This document shows, in pieces, positions 23,946 through 31,852 of a DNA stretch of 64,000 nt (positions within the stretch are counted from its first letter, which is position 1; each line of letters starts with the position of its first letter). Source of the stretch: Acidimicrobiales bacterium (GTDB taxonomy: Bacteria; Actinomycetota; Acidimicrobiia; Acidimicrobiales; SZUA-35); assembly GCA_028285495.1 (NCBI GenBank), contig JANQPB010000028.1, positions 56,167-120,166 on the forward strand. Reading direction: 5' to 3'. The notes under the pieces were generated by a model that saw only the letters and a list, made by a program, of their open reading frames with translations, did no database searches and had not been told where the DNA came from. The position numbers were made by a program, and so were the translations under genes.

Positions 23946-24359
23946 ATGGCCAGTCACGACGCCTCGCCCTCATCCGGACGGCTCGCCGGTGGCCGACAGC
24001 CGGAGCGGGAGATCGGTCGTGGCCTCGTCGGCCGGGCGCTCGCAGCGGCGTCGATCGCCCTCGTCACCCTGCTCGCCGTCGCCTGCATCGGCGAGCCACC
24101 CGAGGTGACCGTCGACGACCCCGAGCTCCGGGAGGGGCGGGCCATCTACGGCTCGGCCTGCGCCGCCTGCCACGGCGCCGACGGTGGTGGCGGCTCCGGC
24201 TCGAAGCTCAGCGATGGCGCGGTCACGGCCGCCTATCCGGACATCGCCGACCAGATCGAGCTCGTGGCCAACGGCCGCGGCCAGATGCCGGCCTACACGG
24301 GCCGCCTGACCGACGAGCAGATCCGGGCCGTGGTCCGCTACACCCGCGAGGTCCTGTAG
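23946..24359 (+). CDS. Lipoprotein cytochrome c (class I, single haem)
   Basis: 137 aa. Signal-peptide helix (about 28-46) followed by a lipobox-like AVAC with C47 as the probable lipidated residue. One haem-binding site CAACH (72-76) and a probable axial Met at M114 (GQMPAYTG). The C-terminal helix DEQIRAVVRYTREVL is typical of small c-type cytochromes. It probably shuttles electrons at the outer face of the membrane; no oxidase genes are adjacent, though a SURF1 gene lies at 59.7 kb. An alternative ATG at 23910 would overlap the divergent 36-aa gene. Confidence 0.88.
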   Translation: MASHDASPSSGRLAGGRQPEREIGRGLVGRALAAASIALVTLLAVACIGEPPEVTVDDPELREGRAIYGSACAACHGADGGGGSGSKLSDGAVTAAYPDIADQIELVANGRGQMPAYTGRLTDEQIRAVVRYTREVL

Positions 24360-24532
24360 CTGCCAGTGGCTCCCGGCGGGGCGCTCGGCGATCCCGCGGC
24401 GCGCCGCCGGCTTCGCTGTCACCACCCCTGAGTACGGTCACCACCAGTCGATGACCTCCGGCGGCCCCGGGCCGCTGCGGTTGCGTTCGGTGGCCCCGGC
24501 CCTCCCCAACCCTCGTATCCAGGGAGTGCGCC
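24360..24532. promoter_or_regulatory. comM upstream region
   Basis: Contains -10 candidate TACGGT (24433-24438), predicted leader about 88 nt, and the SD GGGAG near 24522. No gene or repeat seen. Confidence 0.3.
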
Positions 24533-26056
24533 GTGCTCGCCACCATCCCATCGTCCGTCGTCCAGGGCGTCGACGGTCATCCGGTCGCCGTCGAGGTCCA
24601 TGTCAGCAACGGCTTGCCCGGCTACACGCTGGTCGGTCTGCCCGATGCGTCGTGTCGCGAATCGAGAGATCGCGTTCGGGCCGCCATCCTGTCGAGCGGC
24701 TACCGGTGGCCGACCCGCCGGGTCACGATCAACCTCGCGCCCTCGGGCCTGCGCAAGCAGGGGTCGGCCCTCGACCTGCCGATCGCGCTCGGCATCCTCG
24801 TCGCCTCGGACCAGATCGAGGCGGCCAGGGTGTCCGGTCTCGGTGCCATCGGCGAGCTCGGCCTCGACGGGTCGCTCCGCCCGGTCCCGGCGGCGGTGTC
24901 GCTCGCCGACGCCGTGTCGGCCACCGACCTCGCCGTTCCGGCCGCGGTGGCCGAGCAGGCGGCGGCCGTCCGACCCGACCCGGTCTTGGCGGTCGAGCAC
25001 CTCCGGCAGTTGGTCGATGGGCTGATCGGGGCCGGTCCGATGCCACCGAGCGTCGCTGCGCCGGACGCGTCGGCTGCGGCCGGCTGCCCGCCGACGGGCG
25101 ATCTGGCCGAGGTCCGCGGTCAACCGCTGGCCCGATGGGCCCTCGAGGTGGCGGCCGCCGGCGGTCACCACCTGCTGATGACCGGTCCGCCGGGGGCGGG
25201 CAAGACGATGTTGGCCAGCCGACTGGTCGGGTTGCTGCCGCCGCTCGACGGGGCCCAGGCGGTCGCCACCACCAGGGTGCACTCCGCAGCCGGTCTGGCG
25301 GTCCCGTCCGGTGGCCTCGTTCGCCATCCGCCCTTCCGGGCCCCTCACCACGGGGCATCGATGGTCGCCATCGTCGGCGGGGGCACGGCGGCGATGCGGC
25401 CGGGCGAGGTCAGTTGCGCCCACAACGGGGTGCTCTTCCTCGACGAGCTCGGCGAGTTCGCGGCGCCGGTCCTCGATTCGCTCAGACAGCCCCTGGAGGA
25501 GGGTGTAGTCCGGGTCAGCCGGGCGGCCCGGTCGGTCACCCTGCCGGCCCGCTTCCAGCTGGTGGCGGCGATGAACCCGTGCCCCTGTGGCGACGGCGCC
25601 GATCCCGTGCGCTGCCGTTGCTCCGAGAGCTCGAAGGCCCGCTATGCCCGCCGGTTGTCCGGTCCGCTGCTCGATCGGTTCGACCTCCGCCTCGGGGTTC
25701 GTCCACCGGCGTCCGAGGTGTTGCTCGGGGGTGCGCCCGAGGAATCGACAGCGGTCGTCGCCGCAAGGGTCGCCGCCGCCAGGGCCAGGGCCGCCGAACG
25801 TGGGGTCCGGTGCAACGCGGAGCTGCCGGCGCCGGTCCTGGAGGCGGCGGCTCCGCTCAGCACGGCGGCGTCGGAGGTGCTGGCCAACGAGCTGGAGCGG
25901 GGGCGGCTGACGGGTCGCGGCCTCCGCCGGGTTCGGGCCGTCGGACTCACGATCGCCGATCTCGCCGGGGCCGATGGGCCCCTCGGTGCCGACACGGTGC
26001 GGGCTGCGCTCGGGCTACGGGCCGAGCCGACGGCGTTCCTCGGGGAGGCGGCATGA
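24533..26056 (+). CDS. comM: ComM/YifB-family AAA+ ATPase (Mg-chelatase-like)
   Basis: 507 aa. Hexameric helicase-like ATPase that promotes branch migration during natural transformation in Vibrio and relatives. N-terminal Lon-like fold (1-165: GLPGYTLVGLPDASCRESRDR, RVTINLAPSGLRKQGSALDL). AAA+ core with Walker A GPPGAGKT, the FRAPHHGAS motif, Walker B VLFLDELGEF, and MNPCPCG with a cysteine cluster (CPCG and CRC). C-terminal helical region RGLRRVRAVGLTIADLAG. GTG start at 24533 after SD GGGAG; dprA overlaps its end by ATGA. The comM-dprA pair is standard and suggests DNA processing during recombination or uptake. Confidence 0.95.
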   Translation: MLATIPSSVVQGVDGHPVAVEVHVSNGLPGYTLVGLPDASCRESRDRVRAAILSSGYRWPTRRVTINLAPSGLRKQGSALDLPIALGILVASDQIEAARVSGLGAIGELGLDGSLRPVPAAVSLADAVSATDLAVPAAVAEQAAAVRPDPVLAVEHLRQLVDGLIGAGPMPPSVAAPDASAAAGCPPTGDLAEVRGQPLARWALEVAAAGGHHLLMTGPPGAGKTMLASRLVGLLPPLDGAQAVATTRVHSAAGLAVPSGGLVRHPPFRAPHHGASMVAIVGGGTAAMRPGEVSCAHNGVLFLDELGEFAAPVLDSLRQPLEEGVVRVSRAARSVTLPARFQLVAAMNPCPCGDGADPVRCRCSESSKARYARRLSGPLLDRFDLRLGVRPPASEVLLGGAPEESTAVVAARVAAARARAAERGVRCNAELPAPVLEAAAPLSTAASEVLANELERGRLTGRGLRRVRAVGLTIADLAGADGPLGADTVRAALGLRAEPTAFLGEAA

Positions 26057-27267
26057 GCCCCTCGTCCCCGCACCTGGATCCCGACACCCGGGCTCGGCTG
26101 ATCCTGCTCCGCCTCGACCAGATGGGCCCGGCCCGCCTGCAGTGGCTCCTCGCCGGCACCGAGGCTCCGGCCGTGCTCGACGCGCTGCGCCGTGGTCGCC
26201 TCCCGCTCGGCGGCGATGCTGCGCCGCCCGGTGTGCATCGGTCACTCGTCGAGCGGTGGCACCACGATTTGGCCGACATCGAGGATGGCGTCGACGGGAT
26301 CGTGGCCGCAGGCCGGGAGCTCGGTGTCCGCATCCTGTCGCCAGCCGACCCGGCGTGGCCCTTCACCGACGATCCCGAGCCTCCGGGCCTGTTGTTCGCC
26401 CGGGGTGACCTGGATCTGTTGGCGCCCGACACGGCGGTGGCCGTCGTCGGCACCCGCCGCTGCACGGCACTCGGACGCACGGTGGCCTACGGCCTCGGCC
26501 GCGACCTCGTGTCAGCCGATGCGGTGGTCGTCAGCGGGCTGGCGCTCGGGGTCGACGGTGCCGCCCACCGCGGTGCGCTCGATCACGGGCGGGCGGTGGT
26601 CGGCGTCGTCGCCGGCGGGCTCGACGTGGTGTATCCCCGGGCCAATCGGGCGTTGTGGGACGAGGTCGCCGATCGGGGGCTGCTGCTGAGCGAGACGCCG
26701 CTCGGCCTTCGCCCCGACCGCTGGCGCTTCCCGGCCCGCAACCGGCTGATCGCCGCGCTGTCCGACGGCGTGATCGTCGTCGAGTCGCACGAGCGGGGTG
26801 GGGCGCTGTCGACGGCCGACGAGGCTATTCGCCGAGACCTGCCGGTGATGGCGGTGCCCGGTTCGGTCACCAGCGCCGCCTCTCGGGGCACGAACGCACT
26901 GCTGCTCGACGGCGCCGTACCGGTCCGCGACGCCCTCGACGTGCTCGCCTACCTCGGTCGGCCGCTGCCGGGGTCGGTCACGGGTGGGGGAGGGGATGGC
27001 CGGGCGGCCGACGCTGCGCACCGCGGGGATGACACCCGGAGCGAGGTCGGCCGCGTGCCCGGTCCGAGCGCAGCGCCGCCGCCGGGCTCGATGGCGGCCC
27101 GCATCCTGGCCGAGGTGGCCACCGGCCCGATCCATCTCGACGACCTCGTCGCCGTCGTCGAGCGATCGGTCGCCGACGTCCTGGCCGCGGTCCAGGATCT
27201 CCAGGCGCAGGGCCTGGTCGAGCTCGAGGGGTCCACGGTCAGCCACCCCCGTCCGGGGCCGTCGTGA
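26053..27267 (+). CDS. dprA: DNA-processing protein DprA
   Basis: 404 aa. Loads RecA on single-stranded DNA entering the cell. A SAM-like N-terminal part (1-110) leads to the Rossmann-like DprA core: VAVVGTRRCTALGRTVAYGL, VVSGLALGVDGAAHRGAL, VVGVVAGGLDVVYPRAN and FPARNRLIAALSDGVIVVE. A Gly/Asp-rich linker (about 308-340) precedes a C-terminal winged-helix-like domain (about 350-400). ATGA overlap with comM. xerC, a frequent downstream neighbour, is absent; the next gene is whiG after a 300-nt leader region. Confidence 0.96.
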   Translation: MSPSSPHLDPDTRARLILLRLDQMGPARLQWLLAGTEAPAVLDALRRGRLPLGGDAAPPGVHRSLVERWHHDLADIEDGVDGIVAAGRELGVRILSPADPAWPFTDDPEPPGLLFARGDLDLLAPDTAVAVVGTRRCTALGRTVAYGLGRDLVSADAVVVSGLALGVDGAAHRGALDHGRAVVGVVAGGLDVVYPRANRALWDEVADRGLLLSETPLGLRPDRWRFPARNRLIAALSDGVIVVESHERGGALSTADEAIRRDLPVMAVPGSVTSAASRGTNALLLDGAVPVRDALDVLAYLGRPLPGSVTGGGGDGRAADAAHRGDDTRSEVGRVPGPSAAPPPGSMAARILAEVATGPIHLDDLVAVVERSVADVLAAVQDLQAQGLVELEGSTVSHPRPGPS

Positions 27268-27567
27268 CCCGCCGGGAAGCCACCACCGCCCGCGGTCGGG
27301 CCGGTAGTCTCGATGGCCGTGACCGCCGCCGCCGCACGTTCTCGCTATCTCGTCGCGCTCGGGTTTCGCCCCGGCTCACAGGCGGAATCGTCCGCCACCG
27401 ACCCCGAGCGCGCCCGCCGCCCGGGATCGGGCTCCCGAAATCCCTCCGACCGGACTTCTCACTTTGTGTGGCGAAGCTCCGACGGAGAGTGGGAGCGGGT
27501 ACGGCCGGCGGTCACGCCGGAGTGTCTCGCCACGACATCTGACCTCCCAAAGGACTTGGCGGGACAA
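27268..27567 (+). ncRNA. Long structured leader of whiG (candidate cis-regulatory RNA)
   Basis: -10 box TAGTCT (27305-27310) implies a 250-nt leader. Domain I is a perfect 10-bp stem, 27354-27363 with 27403-27412, enclosing a perfect 6-bp hairpin 27381-27386/27391-27396. Domain II is a closing stem GTGGCGA/TCGCCAC (27468-27474/27527-27533) enclosing CTCC/GGAG (27477-27480/27484-27487) and CCGGCG-GTCA-CGCCGG (27505-27520), a three-way junction. It ends 34 nt before the whiG GTG. The in-frame reading through this region has only about 74% G/C at third positions, so it is not coding. I do not recognise it as a known riboswitch class. Confidence 0.5.
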
Positions 27568-28344
27568 GTGGCAATCGAGACGACAACTGAATTGGACATG
27601 GCGTGGGCGCGCTACAAGGACACGGGGGCTCGCAAGGATCGCGACGACCTCATCGTCTACTACGCGCCGTTGGTGAAGTACGTGGCCGGGCGCATCGGCG
27701 CCGGACTGCCCCAGACCGTCGATCACTCCGACCTGGTCAGCTACGGGATGTTCGGCCTGATCGACGCCATCACGAAGTTCGACCTCGACCGGGGCTTCAA
27801 GTTCGAGACGTACGCGATCTCCCGGATCAAGGGGGCCATCCTCGACGAGATGCGGGCGGTCGATTGGGTCCCCCGGTCGGTCCGGTCGAAGGCGAAATCG
27901 GTCGAGCGGGCCATGGCCAAGCTCGAATCGCAGAACCACCGAGCGCCGACCGACGCCGAGATCGCCGATGAGCTCAACCTGAGCGTCGATCAGCTCGGAG
28001 CGATCTACAAGCAGATCAGCTCGCTCGGGATGGTCGCCCTCGACGAGATGCTCTCGTTCAACGGGGGCGAGAGCCTCACCTTCGGCGACACGCTGGCCGA
28101 TCGCCGGGAGGGCCCGGTCTCGACCTACGAGCGCGTCGAGATGCGCCAGCTCCTGGCTGCGGCCATCAACCGGATGAGCGAGCGGGAGAAGATCGTGCTC
28201 ACGCTCTACTACTACGAGAACCTCACGCTGGCCGAGATCGGCAAGGTGCTGGGCGTGACCGAGAGCCGGGTCTGCCAGATCCACACCAAGGCGGTGCTCC
28301 AGCTCCGATCGAGGCTCACCCCGGTCGACCACGAGCCCGTCTAG
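27568..28344 (+). CDS. whiG: WhiG/FliA-family RNA polymerase sigma factor
   Basis: 258 aa from GTG 27568. Sigma-70 family group 3. Region 2: DLIVYYAPLVKYVAGRI, HSDLVSYGMFGLIDAITKFD and FKFETYAISRIKGAILDEMR. Region 3: MAKLESQNHRAPTDAEIAD. Region 4: MSEREKIVLTLYYYENLTLAEIG and VTESRVCQIHTKAVLQLR. In Streptomyces WhiG commits aerial hyphae to sporulation; in motile bacteria the same family drives flagellar genes. The locus between dprA and the M23/rpsB genes matches Streptomyces. The frame is open upstream to 27313, but those codons look non-coding and overlap a promoter box and structured RNA, so the later GTG (or ATG 27598) is preferred. Confidence 0.93.
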   Translation: MAIETTTELDMAWARYKDTGARKDRDDLIVYYAPLVKYVAGRIGAGLPQTVDHSDLVSYGMFGLIDAITKFDLDRGFKFETYAISRIKGAILDEMRAVDWVPRSVRSKAKSVERAMAKLESQNHRAPTDAEIADELNLSVDQLGAIYKQISSLGMVALDEMLSFNGGESLTFGDTLADRREGPVSTYERVEMRQLLAAAINRMSEREKIVLTLYYYENLTLAEIGKVLGVTESRVCQIHTKAVLQLRSRLTPVDHEPV

Positions 28345-28456
28345 CGCCGATCCGCGGTCCCCTCCGTCCCGGCCGAACGGGTCGGACCAACCGCCCGCTA
28401 TCGTCGGGCGCCTCGGCACCCCCGGGTCCCACCATCCGTGAGACCAGGAGTGCCCG
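28345..28456 (+). promoter_or_regulatory. whiG to M23-gene spacer
   Basis: 112 nt with no gene; no clear promoter. Only the SD-like AGGAG just upstream of the ATG at 28457 was noted. Confidence 0.25.
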
Positions 28457-29116
28457 ATGCCCGGTATCGTCCCGTTCCGTTGCGCCGGTCCGCCACCGGA
28501 CGGCCAGTCGCCCATCGCTCACCGACGGCCGACTGCGCCCCGACGAGCGACCGCCCGTCGACGACCGACTGCCCGTCGACGATCGACCGCACGAGCGACC
28601 GCCCGTCGACGACCGAGCGGTCGCCGACGCGTCCCCCTCGTGTTGCTCGTCTCGTTTGCCGTAGCGATCACCGTCGGGACCGACCGAGTCGCCGGCGCCG
28701 AGGTCGCCCCCGCGGGCGGCGATCGGTCGTGCCGATCGGCCTGGACCAGGCCGGTCGAGGCGCCGGTCGTCGACCCCTTCCGCCCGCCCGACCACCGCTA
28801 CGGGCCGGGCAACCGGGGCATCCAGTACGGCACGACCAGCGGCGATCGCGTCGTCGCCGTCGATGCCGGCATCGTCGTCTTCGCCGGCCCGGTCGGCGGC
28901 GAACCGGTCGTCGTGATCGACCACGGCGCCGGGCTCCGCTCGACGTACAGCAACCTGACCGCCGGCGCGGTCCGGCGGGGCGAGCTCGTCGCCGCCGGCC
29001 AATCGGTGGCGGAGGCGGCGGCCGGGTTCCACCTCGGGGCCAGGCGAGACGGCACCTATCTCGACCCGGCCGGCTTCATCGAGCGGCGCTGCGTCGTCCT
29101 CCGCCTGGTCGCATGA
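28457..29116 (+). CDS. M23/LytM-domain protein with altered zinc ligands
   Basis: 219 aa. A basic cytosolic N-terminus (1-58, Arg-rich) precedes a signal/anchor helix (about 59-76) and a LytM domain. The usual first motif G-H-R-G-V-D is GNRGIQ here (N119, Q123), so the zinc-binding His and Asp are missing. The beta-sheet segments VVAVDAGIVVFAGPVGGEPVVVIDHG and the end motif FHLGARRDGTYLDP are kept. Two cysteines (92 and about 212) could form a disulfide. It may be a non-catalytic LytM factor, like those that activate amidases in other bacteria. Streptomyces has an M23 gene at the same spot between whiG and rpsB. The N-terminus contains a 16-residue duplication. Confidence 0.82.
   Translation: MPGIVPFRCAGPPPDGQSPIAHRRPTAPRRATARRRPTARRRSTARATARRRPSGRRRVPLVLLVSFAVAITVGTDRVAGAEVAPAGGDRSCRSAWTRPVEAPVVDPFRPPDHRYGPGNRGIQYGTTSGDRVVAVDAGIVVFAGPVGGEPVVVIDHGAGLRSTYSNLTAGAVRRGELVAAGQSVAEAAAGFHLGARRDGTYLDPAGFIERRCVVLRLVA
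28543..28616 (+). repeat. In-frame 48-nt-spaced duplication in the M23-like gene
   Basis: A 26-nt word is repeated identically at 28543-28568 and 28591-28616. The 48-nt spacing keeps frame and gives a 16-residue Arg/Ala/Thr repeat. Shorter cgtcgacga echoes lie between. Confidence 0.8.
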
Positions 29117-29142
29117 GCGGCGGGGACGATCGCCGACATGCG

Positions 29143-29775
29143 TCAGGCTCGACGGTCGAGGTCGACCCACTTCGGCTCGTAGCTCGGGTGGTACCGCCGC
29201 AGCGCATCGAGCAGGTCGAGGGGATCGCTCCGGTCGAGCAGCAGCTCGCGGTTCGTCGGCTTCAGCACGCCGTCGGCGATGGCCCGGTCGAAGAACGCCA
29301 GCAGCCCGTCGTAGAACCCGCCGACGTTCAGCAATCCGATCGGCTTGGCGTGGATCCCGAGCTGGGCCCAGGTCAGCACCTCGGCCAGCTCCTCCAGGGT
29401 CCCGAATCCGCCGGGCAGGGCGATGAACGCATCCGAGAGCTCGATCATCTTGGCCTTGCGACTGTGCATCGAGTCGACGTCGAGCAGCCGGGTCACCCCG
29501 CGATGGGCGACCTCGGTGGGCATCAGCACAAGCGGGATGATCCCGGTGACCTCGCCGCCGCGCTCCAGCACGGCGTCGGCCACCAGGCCCATCAGACCGA
29601 CCGAGCCGCCGCCGTACACCAGCTCGAGGCCCTGATCGGCCAGCAGGTGCCCGAGGGCGACCGCGGTCTCCGCCAGCACGGGATCGGTGCCGGTCGACGA
29701 TGCGCAGTAGACGCACACCGATCGGAGCGGCGCCGGCTCGCTCGGCCCGGTGCGGGTGGGTTCGGGGCTGCTCAC
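29143..29775 (-). CDS. LOG-family protein (TIGR00730; cytokinin-type phosphoribohydrolase fold)
   Basis: 210 aa. LOG/YgdH-type Rossmann protein. Motifs: VCVYCASSTGTDP, LVYGGGSVGLMGLVADAV, MHSRKAKMIELSDAFIALPGG and the hallmark PGGFGTLEELAEVLTWAQLG. Family members release the base from nucleoside 5'-monophosphates; in plants and some actinobacteria they yield cytokinins. GTG start at 29775. Transcribed toward the M23-like gene with only 26 nt between the stops. Physiological substrate here is unknown. Confidence 0.92.
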   Translation of the reverse strand: MSSPEPTRTGPSEPAPLRSVCVYCASSTGTDPVLAETAVALGHLLADQGLELVYGGGSVGLMGLVADAVLERGGEVTGIIPLVLMPTEVAHRGVTRLLDVDSMHSRKAKMIELSDAFIALPGGFGTLEELAEVLTWAQLGIHAKPIGLLNVGGFYDGLLAFFDRAIADGVLKPTNRELLLDRSDPLDLLDALRRYHPSYEPKWVDLDRRA

Positions 29776-29836
29776 CGCCGCAGTCTAGGGCCCGCCGACA
29801 CCACCCCGGACGGGAGGGGGCCGCTACGGCTCCCGG

Positions 29837-30024
29837 TAGGCTGGTCGGCGGACCGGAGGGTCCGACGGCGGGTCGCCGAGTCGACCCGCCTCGGCGCGAG
29901 CGGTCCGGTCTCGCCCGGCGCGAGGTCACGTATCCCCAACCAACACCAGAGACACCGTCTGCCCGAATCCACGGTCTCCGGCTCGCCGGAGCGGGGTCGA
30001 CGTCGAACAACCGGAGGAAACCAC
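29837..30024 (+). promoter_or_regulatory. rpsB promoter and structured leader
   Basis: -10 TAGGCT (29837-29842), in the same ten-base context TAGGCTGGTC as rplS and rimP. The roughly 175-nt leader holds GGACC/GGTCC (29850-29863), a perfect 9-bp hairpin GGCGGGTCG/CGACCCGCC (29867-29890), and GAGAC-a-CCGT/ACGGTCTC (29949-29978). Such structure is consistent with S2 autoregulation, known in other bacteria; not proven here. Confidence 0.45.
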
Positions 30025-31011
30025 ATGGCCGCTGTCGTGACCATGAAGCAGATGCTCGAGGCCGGGGTGCACTTCGGCCACCAGACCCGCCGCTGGAACC
30101 CCAAGATGCGGCGGTTCATCCACGGCGACCGCAACGGCGTCTACATCATCGATCTCGAGGAGACACTCCGCCGGATCGAGACCGCCTACACGTTCGTCCG
30201 CGACACGGTCGCCGACGGTGGCACCGTGCTCTTCGTCGGCACCAAGAAGCAGGCTCAGGAGCCGATCCGCCGCTACGCCCTGTCGGTCGGCATGCCCTAC
30301 GTCGACCAGCGCTGGCTCGGCGGCATGCTGACGAACTACCAGACGATCTCCAAGCGGGTCGGCAAGCTGCTCGAGTACGAGCGCATGCAGGCGGCCGGCG
30401 AGTTCGAGGAGATGCCGAAGAAGGAAGCCCTCCGCTACGGGCGCGAGCTCGAGAAGCTCAACCGCAACATCGGCGGCATCAAGACCATGGGCAAGCTGCC
30501 GAGCGTCGTCTTCGTCCTCGACACGATCATCGAGCACATCGCCGTCACCGAGGCCCGCAAGCTCAACATCCCGATCGTCGCCGTCGTCGATACCAACTGC
30601 GACCCCGACCTCATCACCTACCCGATCCCCGGCAACGACGACGCCATCCGCGCCGCCGAGCTGATGACCCGGGTCGTCGCCGAGGCCGTGGCCGAGGGCA
30701 AGCTGATCCACGCCAGACGCTCCGGCGTGCCCGACGCCCCCTCCGGCGAGCGCACGGCCGAGGAGGAGGCCGCCGTCGCCGCTCAGCAGGCCGCGGCCCG
30801 CGAGCAGGCTGCGGCCGACGCCGCCGCCCGGGAAGCCAGGATCGCGGCCCAGGCCCAGGCCGCGCCCGAGGCTCCGCCGGCCGAGACCCCCGACGCCGCA
30901 GCCCCGGCCGAGCCCGCCGCCGAAGCACCCGCCGCTGATGCCGCTCCGGCCGAGGCACCGGCCGAGGCGCCCGCCCCCGAGGCCAACAGCACCGAGCAGC
31001 CCGAGGGCTGA
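30025..31011 (+). CDS. rpsB: 30S ribosomal protein S2
   Basis: 328 aa. S2 core (1-235): VTMKQMLEAGVHFGHQTRRWNPKM, FVGTKKQAQEPI, QRWLGGMLTNYQTI, LPSVVFVLDTIIEHIAVTEA and NIPIVAVVDTNCDPDLI. The last ~95 residues are an Ala/Pro/Glu low-complexity tail, absent from E. coli S2 though tails occur in some actinobacteria. SD GGAGGA lies 6 nt before the ATG. It leads the rpsB-tsf operon, with tsf starting 61 nt after its stop. Confidence 0.98.
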   Translation: MAAVVTMKQMLEAGVHFGHQTRRWNPKMRRFIHGDRNGVYIIDLEETLRRIETAYTFVRDTVADGGTVLFVGTKKQAQEPIRRYALSVGMPYVDQRWLGGMLTNYQTISKRVGKLLEYERMQAAGEFEEMPKKEALRYGRELEKLNRNIGGIKTMGKLPSVVFVLDTIIEHIAVTEARKLNIPIVAVVDTNCDPDLITYPIPGNDDAIRAAELMTRVVAEAVAEGKLIHARRSGVPDAPSGERTAEEEAAVAAQQAAAREQAAADAAAREARIAAQAQAAPEAPPAETPDAAAPAEPAAEAPAADAAPAEAPAEAPAPEANSTEQPEG

Positions 31012-31072
31012 CGCCGACCCGCACCCCGACCACCCCAACGCCCGGAACGGAACCAAGGAGAAGCGAAGCGAC

Positions 31073-31852
31073 ATGGCTATCACCGCCAAGGACGTGCAGG
31101 AACTGCGCAAGTCGACCGGTGCCGGCATGATGGACGCCAAGAAGGCACTGACCGACGCCGACGGCGATTTCGAGGCCGCCGTCCAGATACTCCGCGAGAA
31201 GGGCCTGGCCAAGGCCGCCAAGTCGGTCGACCGTGACAACAGCGAAGGCCTCGTCGCCGTGGCCAGCGGGCCGGACGGCGCAGCGCTCGTCCACCTGAAG
31301 TCGGAGACCGACTTCGCGGCCAAGTCCGACGACTTCCGCAAGCTCGTCGACGAGCTCGCCGGCCTCGTGCTCGAGCAGGGCCCGGAGGCCGTCTCGGAGA
31401 AGAGCGCCGAGATCGAGGACGTCAAGGTCACGCTCAAGGAGAACATCGACTTCGGCACCGTCGCCCGCTTCGAGGCCGCCGACGGGGCCGAGATCGACGC
31501 CTACCTCCACGGTGGCGGTCGCTCTGGCGTGCTGATCGAGGCGACCGGGGTGAGCCCCGAGGTCCTCCACGAGGTGGCGATGCACGTCGCCTTCGCCAAG
31601 CCGGTCTTCCTGACCCGCGACGAGGTTCCGGCCGACGAGGTCGAGAAGGAGCGGGCCGCCCTGCTCGAGATCACCAAGAACGAGGGCAAGCCCGAGGCTG
31701 CGTGGCCGAAGATCGTCGAGGGCCGACTCAACTCGTGGTACGGCGAGCGGGTCCTGCTCGAGCAGGGCCTGTTCGGCGACAAGGAGACGGTCAAGGCCAA
31801 GATCGGCGACGGTACGATCACCCGCTTCGTGTTCGCCCAGGTCGGCGGCTGA
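31073..31852 (+). CDS. tsf: Elongation factor Ts
   Basis: 259 aa. Nucleotide-exchange factor for EF-Tu. N-terminal UBA-like domain AKDVQELRKSTGAGMMDAKKAL and the EF-Tu contact motif as SETDFAAKSDDF (consensus TDFV; V is A here). Dimer/core segments HVAFAKPVFLTRDEVP and a C-terminal helix module follow. SD AAGGAGAA upstream. A CCCGCC-TCG-GGCGGG hairpin followed by TTCTCC starts right after the stop, closing the rpsB-tsf unit. Confidence 0.97.
   Translation: MAITAKDVQELRKSTGAGMMDAKKALTDADGDFEAAVQILREKGLAKAAKSVDRDNSEGLVAVASGPDGAALVHLKSETDFAAKSDDFRKLVDELAGLVLEQGPEAVSEKSAEIEDVKVTLKENIDFGTVARFEAADGAEIDAYLHGGGRSGVLIEATGVSPEVLHEVAMHVAFAKPVFLTRDEVPADEVEKERAALLEITKNEGKPEAAWPKIVEGRLNSWYGERVLLEQGLFGDKETVKAKIGDGTITRFVFAQVGG

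Noticed and set aside
27354..27533. c-di-GMP (GEMM) or c-di-AMP (ydaO) riboswitch in the whiG leader
   Set aside because: Stems are present, but the conserved core sequences I know for these classes are not; reported only as an unclassified structured leader.
27313..27567. N-terminal extension of WhiG from the ATG at 27313
   Set aside because: Begins 2 nt after the -10 box, has low third-position GC and covers the structured leader; family proteins start near 27568-27598.
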